Positions 7,654 through 16,975 of a stretch of DNA of 64,000 bases are shown in pieces. Location: positions 2,666,001 through 2,730,000 of the forward strand of contig NZ_CP104272.1 in the NCBI RefSeq assembly GCF_025244865.1, in the 5' to 3' direction. Source of the DNA: Arthrobacter sp. zg-Y1110 (GTDB lineage Bacteria > Actinomycetota > Actinomycetes > Actinomycetales > Micrococcaceae). The notes under the pieces are model-generated. The model did no database searches and was not told the DNA's origin. It worked only from the letters and a program-made list of their open reading frames with translations. Positions within the stretch are counted from its first letter, which is position 1. Every line of letters starts with the position of its first letter. The position numbers and the translations under genes were made by a program.

Positions 7654-10600
7654 TCATTCTCCTGCTGCGTTGTCCGGGACGGATCCCGACCTCCGTTCAC
7701 GCATCCGGCTGCTTCCGTGCGGAGTCACCGTTATCCGGGCTTCCGGGCGGGCAGCTTCATCCGTGCCGGTCTCGGCAGTAGCCGTGCTGCGGGGCACGGG
7801 CTGCTGCCCGACAGGAGGATCCGGCAGCTCGAGGTAGCGGCTCACCAGGTCGGCGCAGGCGGACGGGTCGCTGAAGACCTCGATGGTCCACAGCGGCATA
7901 TACCGCCAGCCGCGCCGCTCAAGCAGCTGCGGCCGGAGCCGGCTGCGTTCACGCACGGACATGGCCCGGTAGCGTTCGGTGCCGTCGGACTCGATGGCCA
8001 GCGGTGCCGGCGTGCCGGTCGGACCGGCCGAATGGGGAGCCGCAGCGACAATGTCGATGGCGCCGTCGTAGTGGACCCAGACCTTGGCACCGCGTTCCCG
8101 CAGGCGGCCGACCAGATCCGCGACCAGCGGATCCTCCTCCATGATGCCTCCGGCAGCAGAGATTTCCTCCCTGGCGGTTTCCGGATCGAGCTCCCGCTTG
8201 ATGAGCTCGTAGAAGTCCAGGGCGCCGTAGCCCAGCCGCGTGCGGTCCAGGTCTGCCGGCTGGAAGCAGGTCAGCACATGCTGCTTGTAACGTGCCCGGG
8301 TCATGGCCGTGACGAATTTCTTGCGTCCGTCAGGTGCCGACAACGGGCCGAAGTTGTGCAGGGCACGCCCGTGCGGGGTACGCCCGAAGCCCAGCGAGAA
8401 GATCACGCAGTCCCGGACCATGCCCACGGCGCGGTCCACCGGCACTACCCGGAAGGACTCGGACTTCGCCGTGAAGAAGTCCGCGGCCCAGGGGAAGTTG
8501 GCCATCTGGACACGGATTGCCTCGGCCACCCGCACGGCGTGGCGCGGGCTGGCGGTGATGACGCCGAGGGACTGGTGCGGGCGGCGGCGGATGTGTTCGA
8601 AGACCAGGTCAACCACGCGGTTGACCTCAGCTGCGACACTTTCCACGCCCTCATGGTCAGCGCTGGGCATGCCGGTGCCGTCCGGCAGGTATTCCACGGA
8701 GAGTGCGCGGTGGCCGGTGGTGACCTCGTCTGCACTCGGAACCATGGAAAGGCGTCCGCCGTAGAAGGACTCGCTGAGCTGGCGCAGCAGTGCCTTGTCG
8801 GTGCCGCGGTAAACGGTGGACAGGCAGCGTGTGGGGAGAACGCGCTCCAGCGCCTCGAAGGCGCTGAGCAGCTCAACATGCTGCGGTGCCGCACCGGCCG
8901 GCTCAACACCGATGGTGAACGGCCGCGGCCCGCCCAGGCAGCTGTCGCCGAAGGCGATAACCTGCGAAGCGCGTGCCAGTGCCGGAACTGCAGACTGCAG
9001 GCTGGTGGACTCGGCATCGAGGAGGACCACGGTGTCGAAGCGGCGGTGTTCGGGCAGTACCATCGGCAGCACCAAGGGGCTCGCAGCCCACACCGGAAGC
9101 AGCGAGGACACGAGTTCCTCGGACTGCAGGCTCAGGCTGTCCAGGGACAACTCGCCGTCCTTGAGCAGCTCGCGCAGGTCTTCGGCAGCACCCTTCGCAG
9201 CCTGGACGCCCGAGCGCCAGCGCGACGCAAGGCTCCAACGCAGCCGGGCTGCGCCCGAGGCAATGTGGGCGTTGTCCGCCAGCCGGTACTCCGCTTCGAG
9301 GCGGCGCAGGCTGTTGCCGTCGGACATGGCAAGGTAATCGTCGCCGCTGATCATGGCTTCAAGGGCTGACTGCCACCATGCCAGTTCCAGCTCGTAACCC
9401 ACGTGGCGGGGCTGGACCTCGCGTGCGCTCAGGTCATCCAGCAGTTCGCCCAGGCCCTGGGCACGCATCTCGTCGAGCAGCAGGGTCCGTTCGGGCAGCG
9501 TTTCCAGAGTTTCCCGGTCCCCCGCGAGCTGGCTGAGCTGCTTCTCGAGTTCATCGAGCGGCAGGGAGGCCAGGTCCGGGTGGAGCGGCGTCTCCGCCAG
9601 AATGCCGGTCAAGGTATCCAGCTGGCGCTTGACCAGCAGGTAGGAACGGTTGATCTCGGCCAGGCCGGTAGGCACCGAGGGGTGGCGCTGCGTGGTGGCG
9701 TAGCGGGTCCAGACGGCGCGCTGCTGCTGCACCTCGGCCAGGGAGGCGTGCAGGTCGGAAATATGCACACCGGGCCGGACGTATTCCTTGGCCACGCGCC
9801 GCAGTCGGGAGCGGGTCATGGAGCTCATATCGATGCCGCGTTCCCGCCGCCAGGACGAAGACGCGGTTGCCGAGATCAGGTCTGTCACCGGGCGGTCGAA
9901 AATGTCCGGGGTGAACTTGTCCAGGCTTTCGCGCACGGCAACCAGCAGTTCCAGCTGTTCGCCCCACTGGGCAAATGTTTCGCCGAGGCGGATTTCGGAA
10001 TGCTCGGCCACGTCCTGGACCTTGGCGCGCAGTGCAGGCAGGTCCGCCGCAAGGGTCTGGGTCAGCGCGTACGCTTCTTCCGTTTCCTTGCGGTTGAGCA
10101 GCTTGGCTCCGTACCACGGGCTAGTGGTTGCTGCCCGGCTGAAGCTGCCGAGTTCGGCGGCCCGGCGCAGGCGGCCGGAGAGTTCGGTGCGGTCGGTGAT
10201 GCTGTCCAGGACGCTCCGCTTGAGCCGGACGGTGGTGGCCGGCGCTGGGTTCATGGAGGTCAGCTCGGCCAGGGACTGCATGGCCTGGTAGGGCGAGCAC
10301 CCCCAGCGGCGGCGGACGTTGTGCAGCGACTTCACGTGGTCGCGGAGCTGGTGGCGGTTTTCGAGCAGGACCTTGTGCAGGCTGTCCAGTTCCGGGGCCT
10401 GCGCCTTTTCGTTGCGCACGATGGCCCGGACCAGCTGGTCCTTCAACTGCTGCTGGGTGAGGCCGGCGTTGGCCTGCAGGACCAGGGAGCCAAGCTGCAT
10501 CGCGTCCAGCTCGGAGACGAACTGGTTCAGGGTGCTGCGCCGTTCCGCCACTACCAGGACGGATTTGCCGGCATTGGCCAGCGCCGCCACGGCGTTGAGC

Positions 10601-11499
10601 GCGGTCTGGGTCTGGCCTGTACCGGCCGGCGCGGAGACTACCAGCGACTGGCCTGCGTTGATCAGGTCCAGGACTTCCTGCTGCTGGCGGTCGGCGTCGA
10701 GGATGAGCAGCTCATCGGCGGGATCCCGCTCGTCCAGTGCCGGCAGGTCCAGCGGTTCGGGGATGGCCGGACCGGTGGAGCCGTCCCGGGCGGCGTCGAT
10801 CAGTGCGCGGAGGATCGGATGGGCCGGGTCCAGCGCCGGATCCTCGCTGAGGTCGGACAGGTCGGCGAAGGTGGAAACCAGCAGGCGGTGTTCAATGTTG
10901 ATTCCGCGGACGCTGCCGGTGACGGCACGGAGCTTTTCCAGCACGGGGTGGGGATCAAAGCGGGCGGTGCCGTAGGCGAGGCGGGTGAGCGCGTCGACGT
11001 CGATGTCCAGACCCTGCTCATGCTGCAGGTGGCGGACCAGGGCGGGGTTCAGCGCCGCCTTTTCGGTCAGCTGCAGCTCGTAGTCATCCTGTGAGGCGTG
11101 AACCGTCAGCGCAACGGGCGTGAGCAGCACGGGGGCCGTCAGGGACTCGGGACGCAGTGCTTCATCCGAGGCGTAGCGCCAGGACGCGGTTCCCGCGGCC
11201 ATGTAGCCGACGTCGATGCCGCGGTCGGTGCCCAGCTCGTAGATCTTCGCGCGCAGCAGGCGGCCCGCCTTCATGGCGGCACCGTACTGGTCCGGGTCCC
11301 GCAGCAGGGTCGACAGGCGGGTCCGCCGGCCGGCGAGCAACTGGGCCAGGCCGGAGGGATGCGCGTGCGTCAGGTCGATGCTGTTGGCGGCGGACGGCGT
11401 GAAATGGAGCAGTGTGTCCGTTCCGGCGTGCTGTCCCAATTGTCCCAGCCACGGCAGCAGGAAGTCCGAGGGATTCTCCCCGGTATTCTGCTCAGACAC
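7654..11499 (-). CDS. Superfamily 1 helicase-like protein with C-terminal endonuclease-like domain
   Basis: 1281 residues from a GTG at 11499, chosen because AGAGGG lies just upstream; an in-frame ATG exists at 11547. The N-terminal about 270 residues resemble the DUF4011 region that precedes the motor in SF1 helicases of this type. The Walker A segment (about 290-299) reads APAGTGQTQT, with Gln where the usual Lys stands. The Walker B segment (near 830) reads VVLLDAES instead of D-E-x-x. A further motor-like motif (VIFSLGFGRTPHGR) follows, then a Vsr/REase-type domain at about 1140-1245 with IDIVA, LAIESDG and RRGWRYMPLW. It is probably a DNA or RNA processing ATPase/nuclease; ATPase activity is doubtful. 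Confidence 0.85.
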   Translation of the reverse strand: MSEQNTGENPSDFLLPWLGQLGQHAGTDTLLHFTPSAANSIDLTHAHPSGLAQLLAGRRTRLSTLLRDPDQYGAAMKAGRLLRAKIYELGTDRGIDVGYMAAGTASWRYASDEALRPESLTAPVLLTPVALTVHASQDDYELQLTEKAALNPALVRHLQHEQGLDIDVDALTRLAYGTARFDPHPVLEKLRAVTGSVRGINIEHRLLVSTFADLSDLSEDPALDPAHPILRALIDAARDGSTGPAIPEPLDLPALDERDPADELLILDADRQQQEVLDLINAGQSLVVSAPAGTGQTQTALNAVAALANAGKSVLVVAERRSTLNQFVSELDAMQLGSLVLQANAGLTQQQLKDQLVRAIVRNEKAQAPELDSLHKVLLENRHQLRDHVKSLHNVRRRWGCSPYQAMQSLAELTSMNPAPATTVRLKRSVLDSITDRTELSGRLRRAAELGSFSRAATTSPWYGAKLLNRKETEEAYALTQTLAADLPALRAKVQDVAEHSEIRLGETFAQWGEQLELLVAVRESLDKFTPDIFDRPVTDLISATASSSWRRERGIDMSSMTRSRLRRVAKEYVRPGVHISDLHASLAEVQQQRAVWTRYATTQRHPSVPTGLAEINRSYLLVKRQLDTLTGILAETPLHPDLASLPLDELEKQLSQLAGDRETLETLPERTLLLDEMRAQGLGELLDDLSAREVQPRHVGYELELAWWQSALEAMISGDDYLAMSDGNSLRRLEAEYRLADNAHIASGAARLRWSLASRWRSGVQAAKGAAEDLRELLKDGELSLDSLSLQSEELVSSLLPVWAASPLVLPMVLPEHRRFDTVVLLDAESTSLQSAVPALARASQVIAFGDSCLGGPRPFTIGVEPAGAAPQHVELLSAFEALERVLPTRCLSTVYRGTDKALLRQLSESFYGGRLSMVPSADEVTTGHRALSVEYLPDGTGMPSADHEGVESVAAEVNRVVDLVFEHIRRRPHQSLGVITASPRHAVRVAEAIRVQMANFPWAADFFTAKSESFRVVPVDRAVGMVRDCVIFSLGFGRTPHGRALHNFGPLSAPDGRKKFVTAMTRARYKQHVLTCFQPADLDRTRLGYGALDFYELIKRELDPETAREEISAAGGIMEEDPLVADLVGRLRERGAKVWVHYDGAIDIVAAAPHSAGPTGTPAPLAIESDGTERYRAMSVRERSRLRPQLLERRGWRYMPLWTIEVFSDPSACADLVSRYLELPDPPVGQQPVPRSTATAETGTDEAARPEARITVTPHGSSRMRERRSGSVPDNAAGE

Positions 11500-11605
11500 T
11501 AGTGCCCTCTTTTCTGCACTTCCGCGCGTTCTCGACCAAATTGGCATACCTTCAAAACTATCGCGTCGGGGCGGGTTTCCCGAACATAGCAACGCGGGGG
11601 ACAAA

Positions 11606-11636
11606 ACCGAGGACGGCCGAAACGGCCGTCCTCGGT
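11606..11636 (-). terminator. Rho-independent terminator after guaA
   Basis: ACCGAGGACGGCCG (11606-11619) and its exact complement (11623-11636) form a 14-bp stem with an AAA loop. On the minus strand it lies 10 bases past the guaA stop and is followed by TTTTGT. Confidence 0.85.
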
Positions 11637-11646
11637 GCCCTTTACG

Positions 11647-13236
11647 CTATTCCCACTCGATTGTTCCCGGCGGCTTGCTGGTTACGTCCAGCACCACGCG
11701 GTTGATTCCGTCCACTTCGTTGGTGATGCGGTTGGAAATGCGGGCCAGCAGATCGTACGGAAGCCGCGACCAATCAGCGGTCATCGCGTCTTCGCTGGAG
11801 ACCGGACGAAGCACGATGGGGTGCCCGTAGGTCCGGCCGTCGCCCTGGACGCCGACGCTGCGGACATCAGCCAGGAGCACTACCGGCATCTGCCACACTT
11901 CGTCGTCGAGCCCTGCACTGGTCAGTTCGGCGCGGGCGATGGCGTCGGCCCGGCGCAGCAGTTCCAGCCGCTCGTGCGTGACCTCGCCCACAATGCGGAT
12001 ACCCAGCCCGGGGCCGGGGAAGGGCTGGCGGCCCACGATCTCGGCCGGCAGGCCGAGTTCGGCGCCGACCGCACGGACCTCGTCCTTGAAGAGCGCCCGC
12101 AGGGGCTCAACCAGTTCGAACTTCATGTCCTCCGGCAGCCCGCCCACGTTGTGGTGGCTCTTGATGTTGGCTGCGCCTTCGCCGCCGCCGGACTCGACGA
12201 CGTCCGGGTACAGGGTGCCCTGCACCAGGAAGCGGATCGGCTCGCCCTCTGCTTCGGCCTTGGCCATGATGGCCCGCTCGGCTTCTTCGAAGGCGCGGAT
12301 GAATTCTCGGCCGATGATCTTGCGCTTGGTCTCGGGATCGGAGACCCCGGCCAGGGCGCTCAGGAAGCGTTCCTGCTCGTTGGCGACGTAGAGGTTAACG
12401 CCGGTGGCTGCCACGAAATCGCGTTCCACCTGCTCTGCTTCGCCTTCGCGGAGCAGCCCGTGGTCAACGAAGACACAGGTCAGCTGGTCCCCGACGGCGC
12501 GCTGCACCAGGGCGGCGGCTACGGCGGAGTCGACGCCGCCGGACAGGCCGCAGATGACCCGCGAGTTGCCTACCTGTGCGCGGATGCGTGCAACCTGCTC
12601 TTCGACGATGTTGCCGGTGGTCCAGCTGCGTTCGAGCTTGGCGCCCTTGAAGAGGAAGTTTTCCAGGACGGCCTGGCCGTGCGCGGAGTGCTTGACCTCG
12701 GGGTGCCACTGCACGCCGTAAAGGCCTTTTGCCTCGTTGGCGAAGGCAGCGACGGGTGCGCCTGCCGTGCTGGCCAGGACGTCGAAGCCCTCGGGGGCTT
12801 CCTGCACGCTGTCGCCGTGGCTCATCCAGGTGTTCTGCTCGTCCGGGGTGCCTTCCAGGATGGACCGGGCGCCGCCGACGGCGCGTGCGTCGGTGGAACC
12901 GTACTCCCGCAGTCCCGTCTTGGCGACCTTGCCGCCCATGGCGGCAGCCATCGCCTGGAAGCCGTAGCAGATGCCGAAGACCGGAACACCGGATTCGAAC
13001 AGGTCTGCGTCAACCTTGGGGGCGCCTTCGGCGTACACGCTGGAGGGGCCGCCGGAGAGAATAATGGCAGCTGGGTTCTTGGCGAGCAGCTGCTCGGTGC
13101 TGTAGGTGTGGGGAACCACCTCGGAGTAGACATCTGCTTCGCGCACCCGGCGGGCAATCAACTGGGCGTACTGCGCTCCGTAGTCCACTACAAGGACGGG
13201 CCGCTCTTCAATGGGATCTGTCGCGGGATTAGTCAC
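11647..13236 (-). CDS. guaA: GMP synthase (glutamine-hydrolysing)
   Basis: 529 residues, full length. The class I glutamine amidotransferase domain covers about 1-200: GICYGFQ holds the nucleophilic Cys near residue 90, and WHPEV supplies the catalytic His and Glu. The ATP pyrophosphatase domain follows with the PP-loop [10 protein letters not shown] near 232. The C-terminal dimerisation domain ends in the typical PPGTIEWE. The enzyme aminates XMP to GMP. It lies in the same minus-strand block as guaB and guaB3, separated by five other genes, and ends in a strong terminator. Confidence 0.97.
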   Translation of the reverse strand: MTNPATDPIEERPVLVVDYGAQYAQLIARRVREADVYSEVVPHTYSTEQLLAKNPAAIILSGGPSSVYAEGAPKVDADLFESGVPVFGICYGFQAMAAAMGGKVAKTGLREYGSTDARAVGGARSILEGTPDEQNTWMSHGDSVQEAPEGFDVLASTAGAPVAAFANEAKGLYGVQWHPEVKHSAHGQAVLENFLFKGAKLERSWTTGNIVEEQVARIRAQVGNSRVICGLSGGVDSAVAAALVQRAVGDQLTCVFVDHGLLREGEAEQVERDFVAATGVNLYVANEQERFLSALAGVSDPETKRKIIGREFIRAFEEAERAIMAKAEAEGEPIRFLVQGTLYPDVVESGGGEGAANIKSHHNVGGLPEDMKFELVEPLRALFKDEVRAVGAELGLPAEIVGRQPFPGPGLGIRIVGEVTHERLELLRRADAIARAELTSAGLDDEVWQMPVVLLADVRSVGVQGDGRTYGHPIVLRPVSSEDAMTADWSRLPYDLLARISNRITNEVDGINRVVLDVTSKPPGTIEWE

Positions 13237-13280
13237 GTTTCAAGGATAGTCGGCCCGCCCCCGGCCATGCACACCGTGCC

Positions 13281-13312
13281 GGTTCCGCCGGCTGCGGGCA
13301 ACCGGCGGAACC
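13281..13312 (-). terminator. Inverted repeat after the DUF3817 gene
   Basis: GGTTCCGCCGG (13281-13291) and CCGGCGGAACC (13302-13312) are perfect 11-bp arms around a 10-base loop. They lie 7 bases past the DUF3817 stop on the minus strand and before guaA. There is no T-run, so it may be an imperfect terminator or an RNA-processing hairpin. Confidence 0.5.
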
Positions 13313-13319
13313 CTCTCCC

Positions 13320-13736
13320 CTAGTAGCGCTTGGCCGCTTCAGGGTGCGCTTCGAGCTCTGCCAGGACCTGTTTGTGGATTCGGCCTTCGACCACAAAGGA
13401 GAGGAACGGCACAACGCCGCCGAGCGCAATCAGGATGAACTTGGAGAACGGCCAGCGCATCAGCTGCCACAGCCGGAAGTCGGAGAGCAGGTACACCACG
13501 TACATCCAGCCGTGCAGGATGAGCACGCCGATGGAGAGGTTGACGCTGCCGACGATGATCTCCGTGTCAAAGCCGTACTTGGCGATCATCTCCACGACGA
13601 GGGCGAGCAGCAGCACGCCGGTCACGTAGGAAAAGACCTTGTAGAACTTCAGGGCCGAACGAATCTGGGCATGGGTGCCGCCGAACCGGCGCTTCTTTTT
13701 CCTCGGTGCCTTGGCGGTGCTTGCGGATTCGCTCAC
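13320..13736 (-). CDS. DUF3817 domain membrane protein
   Basis: 138 residues. A basic N-terminus (KAPRKKKRRFGG) is followed by about three membrane helices, near residues 35-55, 62-82 and 95-115. The order, the conserved 'FKVFSYVTGVLLL-like' first helix and the HGWMYVVYLL segment match the actinobacterial DUF3817 family of integral membrane proteins. Function is unknown. Its start overlaps the end of the SURF1 gene by 4 bases (ATGA), so the two are translationally coupled. Confidence 0.85.
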   Translation of the reverse strand: MSESASTAKAPRKKKRRFGGTHAQIRSALKFYKVFSYVTGVLLLALVVEMIAKYGFDTEIIVGSVNLSIGVLILHGWMYVVYLLSDFRLWQLMRWPFSKFILIALGGVVPFLSFVVEGRIHKQVLAELEAHPEAAKRY

Positions 13737-14551
13737 TTGGTTACCTCACTGCTGGGATGATCGTTGTCGGGTTCGGTTGCGTCGGTGGAGTCGTCGTCGT
13801 ACTCGTCCTCATAGTCGTCGTCCTCGAGGCTGCGGTTGTGCTCGTCGGCGACCAGGCGCCACCACAGGAAGACGGAGAAGCCTGCGAAGACGATCCACTC
13901 AAGGGCGTAGAAAATGTTGAGCCAGTTGACCGGGGTTTCCTCCGGCTGGGCACTCACCACCACGGTTTCCATGCCGCCGGCGTCCACAGCGGCGCCGTCG
14001 ACGGTGATTTCCGAAGCCGTGACGAACGCCGAGTAGGCGGGCGCGTCCCAGAGGTTGATCAGTTCGGCGGTGGAAAGCGCGGTAACCCGGCCGTCCTCGG
14101 GGGTCGCGGGCAGCGGGGCCTCGGAAGGCAGCAGGCGCCCGACGACGACGGCCTCGCCGGCGGGTGGGGTCGTGACGTCTTCCGGTTCGGAGACCCAGCC
14201 GCGGACCACCGGAATGAATTCGCCCGAGGGTGCGCCGTCGACGTTGAAGGCGGTGACCGCCCAGTAGCCCATCTCGCCGTCCTGGAGCCGCTCCTGAACG
14301 AGGACGGACTTGTCCGGATCGAAGGACCCCGTGAAGGAAACCATCTGGTCCGCTTCGGTTTCATACATCGGCTTACCCGGGGTGAAGGCCTCGGTCAGCG
14401 GCCGGACGTCCTCGGTGGCGCGGGGCTCGCCGGACTCCTCCGATTCGGCACTGGAAAACTGCCATTGGCTCAACAGCACAAAGACCGTCGAGATGACCAG
14501 GGCAAAGAGCAGGCCGGCGATCCAACGCGGCTGCAGGGCAGTTTTGAGCAC
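13733..14551 (-). CDS. SURF1 family protein
   Basis: 272 residues with two membrane helices, at about 11-28 and 213-233, flanking an extracytoplasmic domain, which is the SURF1 topology. Typical elements are the WQFSSAE segment after helix 1, VPVVRGWV-like FIPVVRGWVSEP, and the NWLNIFYALEWIVFAGFSVFLWWRL second helix. The C-terminal tail is strongly acidic (EDDDYEDEYDDD). SURF1 proteins help assemble the haem-copper cytochrome c oxidase. No oxidase genes are in the window. It overlaps the DUF3817 gene by 4 bases. Confidence 0.9.
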   Translation of the reverse strand: MLKTALQPRWIAGLLFALVISTVFVLLSQWQFSSAESEESGEPRATEDVRPLTEAFTPGKPMYETEADQMVSFTGSFDPDKSVLVQERLQDGEMGYWAVTAFNVDGAPSGEFIPVVRGWVSEPEDVTTPPAGEAVVVGRLLPSEAPLPATPEDGRVTALSTAELINLWDAPAYSAFVTASEITVDGAAVDAGGMETVVVSAQPEETPVNWLNIFYALEWIVFAGFSVFLWWRLVADEHNRSLEDDDYEDEYDDDSTDATEPDNDHPSSEVTK

Positions 14552-14606
14552 TCGTTAACGGTACTTCGTCAAGCTGTAGAAAACCCAATGCCGGTATGCG
14601 GCCGCT

Positions 14607-15149
14607 TCAGTGGTCAAAAAAGACCAGGGATGAATTGATCAGCTCGGCAATCACCTCTGCGTCATTGGCCCGGCGCAGGGAATCCCGGAAGGACGGCCGG
14701 AACAGGGACCGGGCCAGCGTGGCAAGGACTTCCAGGTGCTGCGAGAAGGAGGCCGCCGGCGTGGCAATGAGCAGGATCACGGTCGCCGGACCGTCGGCTG
14801 CTCCGAAATCCACGCTGTGGCCGTAGCGGGTGATGCCCACTGCGATCGAGGTTTCGTGCACGTATTCGCTGCGGGCATGCGGGAGACCGATCCCGCCCGG
14901 CAGGCCGGTGGCCATTTGGTGCTCCCTGGCGTGAACCTGTTCGAGGAAACCCTCCAGGTTGCTGATCCGGCCGGCGCGGTACAACCGTTCGGCCAGCTGG
15001 GCGGCGGCATCGTACCTGTCTGCCGCCTCCATGCCGAGGATCACTATCCCGGGGTCGGTCAGGACCGCCCCGGCTTCGTTCAGGGTGAGCTCTTCGGCCG
15101 GGGCCGGTTCCAAGGGGTGTTCAGTGTTCGGGGACAGGTGTTCGTTCAA
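14607..15149 (-). CDS. PTS EIIA type-2 (mannitol/fructose family) domain protein
   Basis: 180 residues. It has the type-2 EIIA fold pattern with GGIGLPHARSEYV, in which the His of GLPHA is the phospho-acceptor. The N-terminal about 25 residues are a variable Pro/Glu-rich leader. No EIIB/EIIC membrane component or HPr is nearby, so it is an orphan EIIA that may act in regulation, as PtsN-like proteins do, rather than in transport. It lies 37 bases after glpD on the same strand. Confidence 0.85.
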   Translation of the reverse strand: MNEHLSPNTEHPLEPAPAEELTLNEAGAVLTDPGIVILGMEAADRYDAAAQLAERLYRAGRISNLEGFLEQVHAREHQMATGLPGGIGLPHARSEYVHETSIAVGITRYGHSVDFGAADGPATVILLIATPAASFSQHLEVLATLARSLFRPSFRDSLRRANDAEVIAELINSSLVFFDH

Positions 15150-15186
15150 GGGGCTTTCTGCATTTCCGTTAGTCCGTGGTGCCGCA

Positions 15187-16911
15187 CTAGATGCGCGGTG
15201 CTATGTCCTCGGCCGCCAGGCGGGCGGTGTCGGCGCTCTTGTCATCCGGCTGTTCCTGGCTGCGGCGTTCCGCGTCGACGCGTGCAAGGTAGTGGGCGAC
15301 TTCGCTCTCCACGCGGTCAAGGTCCCAGCCCAGCAGCGGCGCCATCAGTTCGGCCACCACCGGTGCGGCCGAGACGCCCCGGTCAAAGGTTTCGATGGAG
15401 ATCCGGGTCCGCCGGGCGAGGACGTCCTCGACATGCCGGGCACCTTCGTGCGTGGTGGCATACACGGCTTCCGCGCGCAGGTAGTCGTCGGCGCCGGGCA
15501 GCGGTTCCGCGAGCGTCGGGTCCGCCTTGATGAGCTCGAGCAGGTCGTCGCTCATGGAGCCGTAGCGGTTGAGCAGATGCTCTACCCGCACCACGTGCAC
15601 CCCGTACTCGTCGGCGGTGCGGTGCCTGCGGTTCCATGCTGCTTTGTAGCCCACCGCGCCCAGGAGGGGGATGGTCTGCGTGCAGCTCTCGGGAACCTTT
15701 TCATCCAGTGCCCGGGCTGCCTCATCCACGGCGTCCTTGGCCATGACCCGGTAGGTGGTCCATTTACCGCCGGCAACCACCACGAGTCCCGGCACCGGGT
15801 GGGCCACCACGTGTTCACGCGAGAGTTTGGCAGTGGAGTCGTTTTCCCCGGCCAGCAGCGGCCGCAGTCCCGCATAGACCCCTTCCACGTCCTCCCGTGT
15901 CAGCGGCGTCTTCAGCACCAGGTTCACATGCTCGAGGATGTAGTCGATGTCCGCCGAGGTGGCCGCCGGGTGGGCCTTGTCCAGGTTCCAGTCCGTGTCG
16001 GTGGTGCCGATAATCCAGTGCCGCCCCCACGGGATCACGAAGAGCACGGATTTTTCCGTCCGCAGGATCATGCCGACGGTGGACTGGATCCGGTCCTTGG
16101 GAACCACCAGGTGGACGCCCTTGGACGCGCGGACCTTCAGCTGCCCGCGGTCGGTCACCATGGCCTGGGTTTCATCCGTCCAGACGCCGGTGGCATTGAC
16201 CACCTGGCTTGCCGCGATGTCGAACTCGCTGCCGGTTTCCTGGTCGCGGACGCGGGCCCCGACCACGCGTTCGCCCTCGCGCAGGAAGTCGACGACGGCG
16301 AGCCGGTTGACCACTGCGGCACCGTAATGCGCGGCTGTGCGGACCATGTTGGCCACGTACCGGGCGTCGTCCACCTGGCCGTCGTAGTAGCGGATGGCAC
16401 CCACCATGGCGTCATCCTTCAGGCTCGGCGCCATCCGCAGTGTCTGGCTCCGGGTCAGGTGCTTCTGCATGGGCACCCCGCGGGAGTTCCCGGAGGTCAT
16501 GCCCATGGTGTCGTACAGGAAGATGCCGGCGCCCACGTACGGCCGCTCGATGAACCGCTTGGTCAGCGGGTACAGGAACGCCACGGGCTTCACCAGGTGC
16601 GGGGCGATCCGCTGCAGCAGCAGCCCCCGTTCCTTCAACGCCTCCTGGACCAACGCGAAATCGAGCATCTCCAGATAGCGCAGGCCGCCGTGGATGAGCT
16701 TGGAGGACCGCGACGACGTTCCCGACGCCCAGTCCCGGGCCTCCACCATGCCTACCTTCAGCCCGCGCGTCACCGCGTCCAGCGCGGCGCCGGCGCCCAC
16801 CACGCCGCCGCCGACGATCAGGATGTCCAGCTCATTGCCCGGCGCGGTGGTTGCCCGGAGCTTGTCCATGGCATCTGTCCGGTACTCGGGGCTCAGGGCG
16901 TCTGCAGTCAT
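15187..16911 (-). CDS. glpD: Aerobic glycerol-3-phosphate dehydrogenase
   Basis: 574 residues. The FAD-binding Rossmann motif is LIVGGGVVGAGAALDA (about 32-47). It is followed by SGTSSRSSKLIHGGLRYLE, a hallmark of GlpD, and later by WGRHWIIGTTDTDW and GGKWTTYRVMAKDA. The flavoprotein oxidises sn-glycerol-3-phosphate to DHAP at the membrane and passes electrons to quinone. No glpF or glpK is present here. Its neighbours are guaB3 upstream and an orphan EIIA downstream, both on the same strand. The C-terminus ends in an Ala/Asp-rich tail. Confidence 0.95.
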   Translation of the reverse strand: MTADALSPEYRTDAMDKLRATTAPGNELDILIVGGGVVGAGAALDAVTRGLKVGMVEARDWASGTSSRSSKLIHGGLRYLEMLDFALVQEALKERGLLLQRIAPHLVKPVAFLYPLTKRFIERPYVGAGIFLYDTMGMTSGNSRGVPMQKHLTRSQTLRMAPSLKDDAMVGAIRYYDGQVDDARYVANMVRTAAHYGAAVVNRLAVVDFLREGERVVGARVRDQETGSEFDIAASQVVNATGVWTDETQAMVTDRGQLKVRASKGVHLVVPKDRIQSTVGMILRTEKSVLFVIPWGRHWIIGTTDTDWNLDKAHPAATSADIDYILEHVNLVLKTPLTREDVEGVYAGLRPLLAGENDSTAKLSREHVVAHPVPGLVVVAGGKWTTYRVMAKDAVDEAARALDEKVPESCTQTIPLLGAVGYKAAWNRRHRTADEYGVHVVRVEHLLNRYGSMSDDLLELIKADPTLAEPLPGADDYLRAEAVYATTHEGARHVEDVLARRTRISIETFDRGVSAAPVVAELMAPLLGWDLDRVESEVAHYLARVDAERRSQEQPDDKSADTARLAAEDIAPRI

Positions 16912-16975
16912 GGTCCAGGTTCCTCTCTAGGGTCCTGCCGTAGCTGCGTCCACTCTATGGGCTGGGCGCCGGTAT

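Noticed and set aside
9403..11094. Long plus-strand open frame of about 560 codons
   Set aside because: It is the mirror of the helicase-like gene's codon bias and shows no domain; the minus-strand protein has clear motifs.
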